DNA of 64,000 bases, from positions 186,001 through 250,000 of the forward strand of contig NZ_VLKO01000006.1 in assembly GCF_007830355.1 (NCBI RefSeq), written 5' to 3'. The translations under genes were made by a program, and so were the position numbers. The notes under the pieces are model-generated. The model made no database searches. It worked only from the letters and a program-made list of their open reading frames with translations, and was not told where the DNA came from. The DNA is from Flavobacterium tiangeerense. Lineage in GTDB: Bacteria > Bacteroidota > Bacteroidia > Flavobacteriales > Flavobacteriaceae. The first letter of the stretch is position 1; each line of letters begins with the position of its first letter. This document shows positions 38,271-46,882 of the stretch, piece after piece.

Positions 38271-41200
38271 ATGAAATTCAACGAAGATTCAAGAGTAAAA
38301 ATCCCTACCATATTGCATTTGATGCGGTTAGGTTATGAATATTTGTCTTTAAATAGTCAAAAATGGGATCAGTCTACTAATATTTTTACCGATATTTTCA
38401 ATCAAAGTATTAAAAGACTTAATCCAGAAATGAATGATGGTGATGTCTCTAGGTTTTATGATGAAGTTGCGCTTAGTTTAGAGAATGAAGATTTAGGAAA
38501 AGTTTTCTTTGAAAAACTAACTAATAAGTCAGGTGTTCGATTAATCGATTTTGAGAATTTTTATAATAATACTTTCAATGTTGTTACTGAGTTAACTTGT
38601 AAAAAAGATGATGAAGAATTTCGACCAGATATAACACTTTTAATCAACGGGATGCCATTGGTTTTTATTGAAGTTAAAAAACCAAATAATCAAGATGGTA
38701 TTTTAGCAGAACATAAACGCATCCAATCACGTTTTCAAAATAAGAAATTCAGAAAGTTTGTCAATATTACGCAACTAATGGTTTTCTCCAATAATATGGA
38801 GTATGACAATAGTTCACCTACACCAATTGAAGGCGCTTTTTATGCAACAGCTTCTTATGATAAACCATCCTTTAATTATTTTAGAGAAGAAGAAAAATTC
38901 GATTTAAATACCATCCTTTCTGAAGTAAACGAATCAGAAGAAAATTTTGTTTTAAAACACACTAATTTAGTTGGCATTAAAAATTCACCTGAATTTATTA
39001 CTAATAAAAATCCTGATACACCTACAAATAGAATTTGTACTTCTTTATTTCAAATGGAACGTTTGCAATTTATGTTGCAGTACTCTATAGCTTATGTTAA
39101 AGGTTCTAAAGGTTTGCAAAAACACATCATGCGCTATCCGCAGCTTTTTGCTACCAAAGCTATTGAAGCCAAGCTAGAAGAAGGTGTAAAAAAAGGAATT
39201 ATCTGGCATACACAAGGAAGTGGGAAAACGGCTTTGACATTTTATAACATTAAGTATCTAACGGATTATTTTCAGAAAAAAAATGTAATACCAAAGTTTT
39301 ATTTTATTGTAGATAGATTAGATTTATTAATACAATCGGCTAAAGAATTTAAAAGTCGTGGATTAGTAGTTCATGAGATTAGTTCCAGAGAAGCTTTTGC
39401 AAAGGATATAAAATCTACAAGTGTTATTCATAATAATTCAGGTAAAGCTGAAATTACGGTCGTTAACATACAAAAATTTCAAGATGATCCAGACGTAGTT
39501 AGAAATACAGATTATCAATTAAACATTCAACGAGTATATTTCTTAGACGAAGTACACAGAAGTTACAATCCAAAAGGTAGTTTCTTAGCGAACCTTAACG
39601 AATCTGATCCCAATGCGATTAAGATTGGTTTAACAGGAACACCACTTTTAGGTAACGATTACAACTCGAAAGCTTTGTTTGGAGGTTATATTCATAAATA
39701 TTATTACAATTCATCTATTGCAGATGGATATACTTTGCGTTTAATTCGTGAAGAAATTGAAACCAATTATAAGCTTACTTTAAAACAAGCTTTAGAAGAA
39801 ATTGAAATTCTAAAAGGAAATGCCGACAAGAAAATTGTTTACTCACATCCTAAATTTGTAGAGCCAATGTTGGATTATATTGTTCAAGATTTTGAGAAGG
39901 CAAGAATTTCTATGAACGATAATTCTATTGGTGGTTTAGTGGTTTGTGATTCATCGGAACAAGCTAAAATGTTGTTTGAAATATTTGAATCAAAATACGC
40001 TCCTAAAGAAATGCTTCCTAGTGATCTTCTTATGGCTGCCGAACCGCAAAAATCTTATGGAGAGAAAAAGAGATTAGAAAGTAAAGCTACCACTGCAGCT
40101 ATAATCTTACATGATATAGGAACTAAACAAGATAGAAAAGATAAAGTAGAGGAATTTAAAGACGGAAATATTGACTTTTTGTTTGTTTACAACATGTTGC
40201 TTACAGGTTTTGATGCACCAAGATTAAAGAAATTATATATTGGCCGTGTAATTAAAGCACACAATTTATTGCAAACCTTAACTCGTGTAAATAGAACTTA
40301 CAAAGATTTTAGATACGGTTATGTGGTTGATTTTGCTGATATTCAAAAAGAATTTGATAAAACCAATCAGGATTATTTTAATGAGTTGCAATCGGAGTTA
40401 GGGGATGAAATGGAACATTATTCCAACATCTTCAAGTCGCAAGAGGAAATCAATGCGGAAATCAAGGAAATAAAAGACGTTTTGTTTCATTTTGATACCA
40501 TGAACGCTGAGATTTTCTCGCAACAAATTACCCAAATCAATGACCGAAGTGAAATCCTGAGAATCACGCGGGTGTTGAATAATGCCAAGAGTTTGTATAA
40601 TTTGATTCGACTTTCAGGAAATTACGAATTGTTGGAACAACTCGATTTTCATAAGCTGACAGTATTATCCCGTGATGCTAATAATCGTTTGGCATTGATT
40701 AATGCAAAAGAAGCTCTGGAAAGCAATATTGATACCTCAAACCTATTGAACATTGCTTTAGAAGATGTTATTTTTGCATTTGTAAAAGTGAAGGAAGAAG
40801 AAATGGTTTTGGCAGATCAACTCAAGAACATTCTTCAAAAAACCAGAGAAATGCTGGGCGGTAATTTCGATCAAAAAGCACCCGAATTTATTTCGTTGAA
40901 AGAGGAACTGGAACGCTTATTCAAAAAGAAAAATTTGAATGAAGTGACCAAAGAGGAAATGGAACGCAACATCAAGGAACTTGAAAAGATATACACGCAA
41001 GCCAAAGAATTGGAACGCAAAAACCAATTGCTGAGAGCCAAATATGATAACGACGAAAAATACGCCCGCTTGCACAAACGATTAATGGAAAAAGATCCCT
41101 TGACGGATAGCGAATCCAAACTTTTTGAAGCCTTAAACGGATTGAAAATAGCCGTTGATGCACAAATTATTCAAAATTCTAAAATGCTTGAGAACGAAAG

Positions 41201-41348
41201 TTTTGTGGAACGTATGGTAATGCGATTGGTGATTGACCAGTTCAAAAATAAACAGCATTTGGAATTGGATGCAACCACAACCAAGCGCATCAACGGAATG
41301 ATTGTCAAAGAATACATGAATGAGTTTTATGGACGAACAGCCTACTAA
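38271..41348 (+). CDS. hsdR: Type I restriction enzyme R subunit (endonuclease/translocase)
   Basis: A 1025-residue HsdR. The PD-(D/E)xK nuclease is near the N-terminus (Asp120, then Glu134 and Lys136 in FIEVKK). The SF2 helicase has Walker A HTQGSGKT (313-320), the DEVH box in FLDEVHRS, TGTPL, and the motif LLTGFDAPRL. With HsdM and HsdS it forms the complex that translocates DNA and cuts unmodified DNA far from its target. Length is normal. The codon and base use in the last third looks different from the first part. The next gene starts 2 bp after the stop. Confidence 0.96.
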   Translation: MKFNEDSRVKIPTILHLMRLGYEYLSLNSQKWDQSTNIFTDIFNQSIKRLNPEMNDGDVSRFYDEVALSLENEDLGKVFFEKLTNKSGVRLIDFENFYNNTFNVVTELTCKKDDEEFRPDITLLINGMPLVFIEVKKPNNQDGILAEHKRIQSRFQNKKFRKFVNITQLMVFSNNMEYDNSSPTPIEGAFYATASYDKPSFNYFREEEKFDLNTILSEVNESEENFVLKHTNLVGIKNSPEFITNKNPDTPTNRICTSLFQMERLQFMLQYSIAYVKGSKGLQKHIMRYPQLFATKAIEAKLEEGVKKGIIWHTQGSGKTALTFYNIKYLTDYFQKKNVIPKFYFIVDRLDLLIQSAKEFKSRGLVVHEISSREAFAKDIKSTSVIHNNSGKAEITVVNIQKFQDDPDVVRNTDYQLNIQRVYFLDEVHRSYNPKGSFLANLNESDPNAIKIGLTGTPLLGNDYNSKALFGGYIHKYYYNSSIADGYTLRLIREEIETNYKLTLKQALEEIEILKGNADKKIVYSHPKFVEPMLDYIVQDFEKARISMNDNSIGGLVVCDSSEQAKMLFEIFESKYAPKEMLPSDLLMAAEPQKSYGEKKRLESKATTAAIILHDIGTKQDRKDKVEEFKDGNIDFLFVYNMLLTGFDAPRLKKLYIGRVIKAHNLLQTLTRVNRTYKDFRYGYVVDFADIQKEFDKTNQDYFNELQSELGDEMEHYSNIFKSQEEINAEIKEIKDVLFHFDTMNAEIFSQQITQINDRSEILRITRVLNNAKSLYNLIRLSGNYELLEQLDFHKLTVLSRDANNRLALINAKEALESNIDTSNLLNIALEDVIFAFVKVKEEEMVLADQLKNILQKTREMLGGNFDQKAPEFISLKEELERLFKKKNLNEVTKEEMERNIKELEKIYTQAKELERKNQLLRAKYDNDEKYARLHKRLMEKDPLTDSESKLFEALNGLKIAVDAQIIQNSKMLENESFVERMVMRLVIDQFKNKQHLELDATTTKRINGMIVKEYMNEFYGRTAY

Positions 41349-41349
41349 T

Positions 41350-42192
41350 ATGAAACAGCAAGAAGCCATTCAATTATTTGAAGAAAAAAAAGTAAGAACC
41401 CTTTGGAATCAAGACGAGGAAAAATGGTATTTTTCTATTGTTGATACCGTGAGTGTACTAACTGATAGTCCTAATCCACGAAAGTATTGGAGTGTACTAA
41501 AAACAAGATTAAAAAAAGAAGGAAGTCAGTTGACTACAAATTGTAGTCAACTGAAAATGCAGTCAGCTGATGGAAAATATTATAAAACCGATGTTGCTGA
41601 CACCGAACAACTTTTCAGGTTAATTCAGTCGATACCTTCGCCTAAAGCGGAACCTTTTAAAGTTTGGTTGGCGCAAATAGCTGCAGAACGTTTAGACGAA
41701 ATGCAAGATCCTGAATTGACTATTGACAGAGCATTGGAACAATATATGAGTTTGGGTTATTCGGAAAATTGGATTAACCAACGCTTAAAAAGTATTGAAA
41801 TCCGAAAAGAATTAACGGATGAATGGAAAAGTAGAGGATTGAAAGAAGGGCTACAGTTTGCAACACTTACTGATATTATTTCTAAAGCCTGGTCGGGGAA
41901 AACAACTAAAGAATATAAAATGCTCAAAGGCTTGAAAAAGGAAAACCTGAGAGATAATATGACCAACACCGAATTGATCTTAAATATGTTGGCAGAAGCT
42001 TCGACCAAAGACATTTCGAAAGCGACCAATCCTGAAACCTTTGAAGGTAATAAGGAAGTAGCCCAACAAGGCGGTAATGTTGCCAAAGTAGCCATGAAAG
42101 AATTAGAATCCAAAACAGGCAAAAAAGTAGTGACTGCATTGAATGCAAAAGACAGTTTAAAACAAATCGAAGACAAAAAGAAGAAAAGATAA
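41350..42192 (+). CDS. BRO-N / DinD-like protein inside the restriction operon
   Basis: A 280-residue protein from the ATG at 41350. The N-terminal 110 residues resemble a BRO-N (phage antirepressor-like) DNA-binding domain (KVRTLWNQDEEKWYFSIVDTVSVLTDSPNPRKYWSVLKTRLKK). The C-terminal part has GLKKENLRDNMTNTEL, close to the matching region of E. coli DinD, an SOS-induced protein that disturbs RecA filaments. It lies between hsdR and hsdM, 2 bp after one and directly abutting the other, so it is surely co-transcribed. Its role here is unknown; modulation of restriction or response to DNA damage is inference. An upstream ATG at 41320 would overlap hsdR by 29 bases. Confidence 0.85.
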   Translation: MKQQEAIQLFEEKKVRTLWNQDEEKWYFSIVDTVSVLTDSPNPRKYWSVLKTRLKKEGSQLTTNCSQLKMQSADGKYYKTDVADTEQLFRLIQSIPSPKAEPFKVWLAQIAAERLDEMQDPELTIDRALEQYMSLGYSENWINQRLKSIEIRKELTDEWKSRGLKEGLQFATLTDIISKAWSGKTTKEYKMLKGLKKENLRDNMTNTELILNMLAEASTKDISKATNPETFEGNKEVAQQGGNVAKVAMKELESKTGKKVVTALNAKDSLKQIEDKKKKR

Positions 42193-43818
42193 ATGACCAC
42201 TACAATACAATTTGAAAAGCAAACCAAAAACCTCATCGACGATTTAAAAAGCGTTTGTGCCAATTACGGTTTGGGAAATGACGGAAACGAATTCAAGATT
42301 ATCACCCAAGTATTTTTATATAAATTTCTGAACGACAAATTTGTTCATGAAGTAAAACAACTCGACGAAAAAATAGCCACAGCCGACAATTGGGAAGCGG
42401 TTCTTAGAGAATACAATGACAACGACTATGAAATGCTGATGATGCAAATGAGCGAAAGTACCGCCCGCCTGCAACCCAAACATTTTATTTCCAGTTTGTT
42501 TGAAAGACAAAACGAAGCCAACTTCTCGGATATATTTGACAATACCTTACTGGATATTGCAAAAGAAAACAGTGATTTATTCTCAGTATTGACAGAAGGC
42601 GGCGAGAAAATTGTCCTGTTCGAAAACATCAGTAAATATGTTACAGACAAGCGTGATGATTTTTGTAAAGCCATTATCAACAAACTGATTAATTTTAGTT
42701 TTGAGAATATTTTTCACGAAAAGTTTGATTTTTATGCTACCATTTTCGAATATTTAATCAGTGATTATAATACGAATAGTGGTGGGAAATACGCCGAATA
42801 TTTTACACCGCATGCCGTAGCCAAAATCATGGCACGTTGTTTAGTAGATGGCGAAGTAAGCAATGTAACGTGTTACGATCCAAGTGCGGGATCTGGAACC
42901 TTGTTGATGAATTTAGCACACCAGATTGGTGAAACAAAATGCACCGTATATTCTCAGGATATTTCGCAAAAGTCCTCGAACCTACTGCGACTGAATTTAA
43001 TCCTGAACGATTTGGTACACTCAATACCGAATATTGTAAAAGGAAACACGATTCTAGAACCGTATCACAAAGACAAAAACGGACGCCTGCAACAGTTTGA
43101 TTACATTGTGAGTAATCCACCGTTTAAATTGGATTTCTCGGATTATGTGGCAGATTTGGACAGCAAGGAAAACCACGAACGCTTTTTTGCAGGAATGCCT
43201 AATATTCCCAAAGCTAAGAAAGACAGCATGGCTATTTATCCTTTGTTTGTGCAACACATTATGTATTCGCTTACCGCAAAAGGGAAAGCGGCTATTGTTG
43301 TACCCACAGGATTTATAACGGCACAAAGCGGAATTGAACGTAAAATACGTGAGCAAATGGTGGAGCGTAAAATGTTACGTGGTGTTGTAAGTATGCCAAG
43401 TAATATTTTTGCTACTACAGGAACCAATGTTTCTATTTTGTTTTTAGATAAAGAAAACACTAAAGGCGATATTGTTTTGATGGATGCTTCTAAACTAGGA
43501 ACTACGGTAAAAGAAGGTAAAAATCAAAAAACGTTATTATCACCCGAAGAAGAAGATTATATTATTGATACATTTAATAAGCACGAAGCTAAGGAAGATT
43601 TTTCAGTAGTAGTTTCTTATGACGATATTAAAGCCAAAAACTACAGTTTGAGTGCTGGGCAATATTTTGAAGTAAAAATTGAATATACTGATATTACGGC
43701 AAAGGAATTTGAAGATAAAATGAAAACCTTTGAAACTAATTTAAGTGAACTTTTTAAGGAAAGTAAGACCTTGGAAATGGAAATTCAGAATAATTTGAAA
43801 GGGTTAAAACATGCTTAA
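42193..43818 (+). CDS. hsdM: Type I restriction modification M subunit (N6-adenine methyltransferase)
   Basis: A 541-residue HsdM. The SAM-binding motif I is DPSAGSGTLL (229-238) and the catalytic motif IV is NPPF (308-311), typical of gamma-class N6-adenine methyltransferases. The N-terminal helical domain (about 1-170) matches the HsdM_N family. It starts immediately after the DinD-like gene and overlaps hsdS by 8 bp. It methylates the target chosen by HsdS and protects host DNA. Confidence 0.96.
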   Translation: MTTTIQFEKQTKNLIDDLKSVCANYGLGNDGNEFKIITQVFLYKFLNDKFVHEVKQLDEKIATADNWEAVLREYNDNDYEMLMMQMSESTARLQPKHFISSLFERQNEANFSDIFDNTLLDIAKENSDLFSVLTEGGEKIVLFENISKYVTDKRDDFCKAIINKLINFSFENIFHEKFDFYATIFEYLISDYNTNSGGKYAEYFTPHAVAKIMARCLVDGEVSNVTCYDPSAGSGTLLMNLAHQIGETKCTVYSQDISQKSSNLLRLNLILNDLVHSIPNIVKGNTILEPYHKDKNGRLQQFDYIVSNPPFKLDFSDYVADLDSKENHERFFAGMPNIPKAKKDSMAIYPLFVQHIMYSLTAKGKAAIVVPTGFITAQSGIERKIREQMVERKMLRGVVSMPSNIFATTGTNVSILFLDKENTKGDIVLMDASKLGTTVKEGKNQKTLLSPEEEDYIIDTFNKHEAKEDFSVVVSYDDIKAKNYSLSAGQYFEVKIEYTDITAKEFEDKMKTFETNLSELFKESKTLEMEIQNNLKGLKHA

Positions 43819-45058
43819 AGTTATAACTATAAATAATGTTGTTCAATATTCTAAGAAAAGAATAAACTCAGAAAAAGTAACTTTAGAAAATTTTATTTCT
43901 ACAGATAATATTCTTCAAAATAAACTTGGTATAACTCAAGCTTCAAATTTACCTCCAAATGGTCAAGCTATGCCTTTATATGAGCAAGAAGATATTCTAA
44001 TTGCAAATATCCGACCTTATTTAAAGAAAATTTGGTTTGCAAATAAAAGTGGAGGTTGTTCATCGGATGTATTAGTATTGGAGGCAAAATCAGGTTATTT
44101 TCCAAAGTATGTATATTATAATTTGTTCAAAGATGATTTTTTTGACCATGTCATGAAGGGGTCTAAAGGAACAAAAATGCCACGTGGTGATAAAAATCAA
44201 ATTCTAGATTTTTTAATACCTGATTTTGAATTTTCAATTCAACAAAAAATAGCCAAAGTCCTTTCTGATCTAGATGCCAAAATCGAGTTGAACAACAAAA
44301 TCAATGCAGAGTTAGAAGCGATGGCAAAAACGCTTTATGATTATTGGTTTGTACAGTTTGATTTTCCAGATGCTAATGGTAAACCATATAAAACTTCTGG
44401 TGGTAAGATGGTTTGGAATGCAGAGTTGAAAAGAGAGATTCCTGAAGGTTGGGAAAGTGGTGTTTTGAGCGACATTGCAAATATTACTATGGGGCAATCT
44501 CCTCCTGGTGAAAGTTATAATGAGGAAGGTGATGGAATGATATTTTACCAAGGTTGTACAGATTTTGGTAATAGATATCCAACGATCAGAAAATTTACAA
44601 CTTCACCAACGAGATTTGCAAAGCAAGCTGATATTTTATTAAGTGTTAGAGCTCCTGTTGGAACTTTAAATATTTCAAAAGAAGATTGTTGCATTGGTCG
44701 TGGATTAGCCTGTATGAATAGTAAGAATAATGCTATTACCTATTTGTTCGGTGTAATGGTCAATCTAAAACAAACTTTTGATAGAAGAAATGCTAGTGGA
44801 ACGACTTTCGGTTCAATTACCAAAGATGATTTGTTTTCTTTACCAGTTATAATTCCAAATGAAAAAACAGTTCGAGCATTCCAAAATTTAGTATTTCCAT
44901 CTTTTGAAAAACAAAACAAAATTGAATTAGAAAATATAGAACTCGCTTCGCTTCGTGATTGGTTGTTGCCAATGTTGATGAATGGTCAGGTTAGTGTGGG
45001 TAATGTTGCTGAAGAGTTGGGAATGGTTGCGGAGGAAAGTGCACGTTATGGAAAATAA
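43811..45058 (+). CDS. hsdS: Type I restriction specificity subunit
   Basis: A 415-residue HsdS with two target-recognition domains. The first runs from the start to about residue 150; the central conserved spacer helix is DLDAKIELNNKINAELEAMAKTLYDYWFVQFDFP; the second begins near IPEGWESGVLSDIANITMGQSPPG; the C-terminal spacer is KIELENIELASLRDWLLPMLMNG. The two domains each recognise half of a bipartite sequence. The 3' end has a decayed second copy at about 45361-45425 (see the pseudogene entry). The target sequence cannot be read from this alone. Confidence 0.95.
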   Translation: MLKVITINNVVQYSKKRINSEKVTLENFISTDNILQNKLGITQASNLPPNGQAMPLYEQEDILIANIRPYLKKIWFANKSGGCSSDVLVLEAKSGYFPKYVYYNLFKDDFFDHVMKGSKGTKMPRGDKNQILDFLIPDFEFSIQQKIAKVLSDLDAKIELNNKINAELEAMAKTLYDYWFVQFDFPDANGKPYKTSGGKMVWNAELKREIPEGWESGVLSDIANITMGQSPPGESYNEEGDGMIFYQGCTDFGNRYPTIRKFTTSPTRFAKQADILLSVRAPVGTLNISKEDCCIGRGLACMNSKNNAITYLFGVMVNLKQTFDRRNASGTTFGSITKDDLFSLPVIIPNEKTVRAFQNLVFPSFEKQNKIELENIELASLRDWLLPMLMNGQVSVGNVAEELGMVAEESARYGK

Positions 45059-45344
45059 AAGTACACATCCTGAGATCACACTGAAACTGCAATCAGGAGG
45101 AATGATTGAATTTGAAAAAACGGGTATTCTACCTAATTATTTGGTATTCAATTCCCGAGAACTGCTAAGAACATGGCGGTTAAAACTAAAAGAAGATACT
45201 CAAAATGGAGTTTTAAAAGTGAATGGGCAAGTTGCTTTTTATTACTTTTTTGATGGTTTGGGTTGTAAAATTCAATCTTTAAAGGATGGTACAATAACTG
45301 AAGAATGGGAGATTGAAGAAATATTGATGGAGTTGAGAGATTAA
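45048..45344 (+). CDS. Small protein of unknown function downstream of hsdS
   Basis: A 98-residue soluble protein starting at an ATG that overlaps the hsdS end by 11 bp, a coupling that suggests it belongs to the operon. It begins MENKSTHPEITLKLQSGGM and has a mixed alpha/beta pattern with a hydrophobic core strand (QVAFYYFFDGLGC). I do not recognise a family. Its 3' side is followed by the decayed hsdS-tail repeat, so it may have entered as a short cassette. An in-frame start at 44982 would overlap hsdS much more and is less likely. Confidence 0.65.
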   Translation: MENKSTHPEITLKLQSGGMIEFEKTGILPNYLVFNSRELLRTWRLKLKEDTQNGVLKVNGQVAFYYFFDGLGCKIQSLKDGTITEEWEIEEILMELRD

Positions 45345-45360
45345 TTATCGTATAGGTTTG

Positions 45361-45425
45361 GTAATATTAAGGTAAGTGTTGGTGAGGTTTAGAGAGAGTT
45401 GAGAATGGTTGCGGAGAGTAGAGAA
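45361..45425 (+). pseudogene. Decayed second copy of the hsdS 3' end
   Basis: This stretch resembles the last 60-70 bases of hsdS. The best block, 45396-45416, matches 45014-45034 at 20 of 21 bases. It contains stops in every relevant frame and cannot be translated. It forms a direct repeat that encloses the 98-residue gene. Confidence 0.6.
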
Positions 45426-45456
45426 AATTATAATAAATAACAAATAATAAGTAAAC

Positions 45457-45960
45457 ATGAAAAAATTAATAACAATTATGCTCATCGGTTTTAGTTTTTG
45501 TTCTTTTGGACAAGAAATTAAGGAAAAAAAACAAAACAAAACAGAAATTGAAACGCTACTAAAAAATGGTATTAAACCAGAACTAGCATTTTTTTGGGAA
45601 ACAAAAGATACGCTTATCGTAGCACGCACAAATTTCAGGGAAACAATTCAGTTTGATTTAATAAATAAAAAATGTATCATTCGAAATATGTTTAGTGAAC
45701 AAGAAATTCAACTTACAAAAGATTTTAAACTCAACGACAGAAATACTCTTGATTCTCAACGTGATTTTGAGTATAATTTCGATATTGTAGGGAATGTTTT
45801 TATCGTTGCAGAAATGTATCAATACAAAATTTACTTTGATAAGAATAAACAAAATATACTAAAAATTGAAAACATAAATGATAAACATGTGTTCATTCCC
45901 AAAGAATATGAATATTACATGAGCCCTGTAGCACCTATTAGCTCAGGACCAAATGATTAA
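45457..45960 (+). CDS. Secreted protein of unknown function
   Basis: A 167-residue protein with a clear signal peptide (hydrophobic core, cleavage near SFGQ, residue 19). The mature part is hydrophilic and rich in Lys, Asn, Asp and Glu, with beta-type segments (NVFIVAEMYQYKIYFDKNKQNILKI). It has no recognised motif. It lies between the restriction operon and the HipA remnant and appears to be an orphan in the accessory region. Confidence 0.65.
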   Translation: MKKLITIMLIGFSFCSFGQEIKEKKQNKTEIETLLKNGIKPELAFFWETKDTLIVARTNFRETIQFDLINKKCIIRNMFSEQEIQLTKDFKLNDRNTLDSQRDFEYNFDIVGNVFIVAEMYQYKIYFDKNKQNILKIENINDKHVFIPKEYEYYMSPVAPISSGPND

Positions 45961-46245
45961 GTTGGTAATTATTTAGGATTGATTGTTTTAAAATGAGTTC
46001 AATTAGGCTTAACGAACCAAGTTTTTTGAAAAATACAATGAATTAAAATAAATACTACTCCATAAAAGTATTATTAGCAAAAGCACCTAAATCGGATCTG
46101 GGTGATTGGCTTAATAGGATGGTCTTGTATTTGGGGTGACTTGCTTCGCTTGTTCGCTATAACTTGGCTGGCAAATTCGAATACAGCTTAATTAAGTTCA
46201 AAACTTAATTTAGATTCTGAATAATATGCAGTAAAAAATCAACTT

Positions 46246-46269
46246 AATCACCGCGTTTTGGCGGTGATT
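46246..46269 (-). terminator. Hairpin at the end of the HipA remnant
   Basis: AATCACCGC (46246-46254) pairs with GCGGTGATT (46261-46269) around a 6-base loop. Minus-strand T runs lie about 8 bases on. It overlaps the stop codon of the HipA remnant. Confidence 0.5.
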
Positions 46270-46612
46270 ACCAAAACATCCCCACCCTACTTTCCAATAA
46301 CTCCAAATACCTCTCTTTCAAATCATCTGAAAGAAAAGAAATTTCAAGTAGCTCCTTCCATTTAGGAGTTGCTTTTTTCATTTGTTCGAGAATACTTGCT
46401 ATCGTTTTTTCGTTGAGCTGTAATATTTCCTTTCCATAGTAATCTATAAAATCAGTTGCTTTTAAATTACTTTTTTTCCCCTTTAAGGTCAGTGCAATTT
46501 CCTTTTCTGGCTTTTTAATCGCTATGGTAGAATTTAGAAAGTCGTAAATTGGTGCCAGTGTTGTTTTTCCATTTTTGGTAATTAGAGAGAAATCTTCTAT
46601 AAGAAATATTAA
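46268..46612 (-). pseudogene. C-terminal remnant of a HipA-like toxin kinase
   Basis: On the minus strand an open frame with no start codon gives about 115 residues that match the C-terminal part of HipA kinases, including the stretch DFSLITKNGKTTLAPIYDFLNST and an end region with FIDYYGKEILQL. A stop precedes it at 46615-46613. HipA phosphorylates a tRNA synthetase and is neutralised by HipB; here most of the toxin and all of hipB are missing, so it is a dead fragment. Confidence 0.7.
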
Positions 46613-46882
46613 TTATTATAAGGGTAATAAATTAAAGTTGAAAGTCTATATATGTTAGTACACAATTATGGCAACAACTGCAACTCACAACATAAAAGCC
46701 TCTGAGATACATTCTAAAATAGGAACATAAGAAGAGATAAAACTGATATTAAAAAAGAGGTCTTCCTAAAAGGAAAAGCCTCTTTCTAAAGTTATATTTT
46801 GAAGAATTCAATTCGAACCATCACTGTTAGCTACAACATAAATAGCTGTAATATTTCGGAATCAGCTTTCTCTACTTATCAA
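46613..46882. other. Non-coding stretch between HipA remnant and GH16 gene
   Basis: No gene is seen. It contains the terminator of the GH16 gene (46755-46786) and a short open frame of 20 codons (about 46668) that I cannot relate to anything. Confidence 0.35.
46755..46786 (-). terminator. Intrinsic terminator of the glycan-locus GH16 gene
   Basis: AAAGAGG (46755-46761) pairs with CCTCTTT (46780-46786) with further inner pairing. On the minus strand it ends in a T run and lies about 97 bp past the GH16 stop. Confidence 0.65.

Noticed and set aside
44982-45047. Longer start (ATG at 44982) for the small gene after hsdS
   Set aside because: It would overlap hsdS by 77 bp; the ATG at 45048 gives the usual short operon overlap.
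46140-46200. G+C-richer stretch (GCTTCGCTTGTTCGC) after the secreted orphan
   Set aside because: It looks different from its surroundings but I find no second copy and no coding frame, so I cannot say what it is.
46668-46730. Short open frame of 20 codons in the gap before GH16
   Set aside because: Too short, no similar protein known to me and no ribosome-binding or promoter signal.
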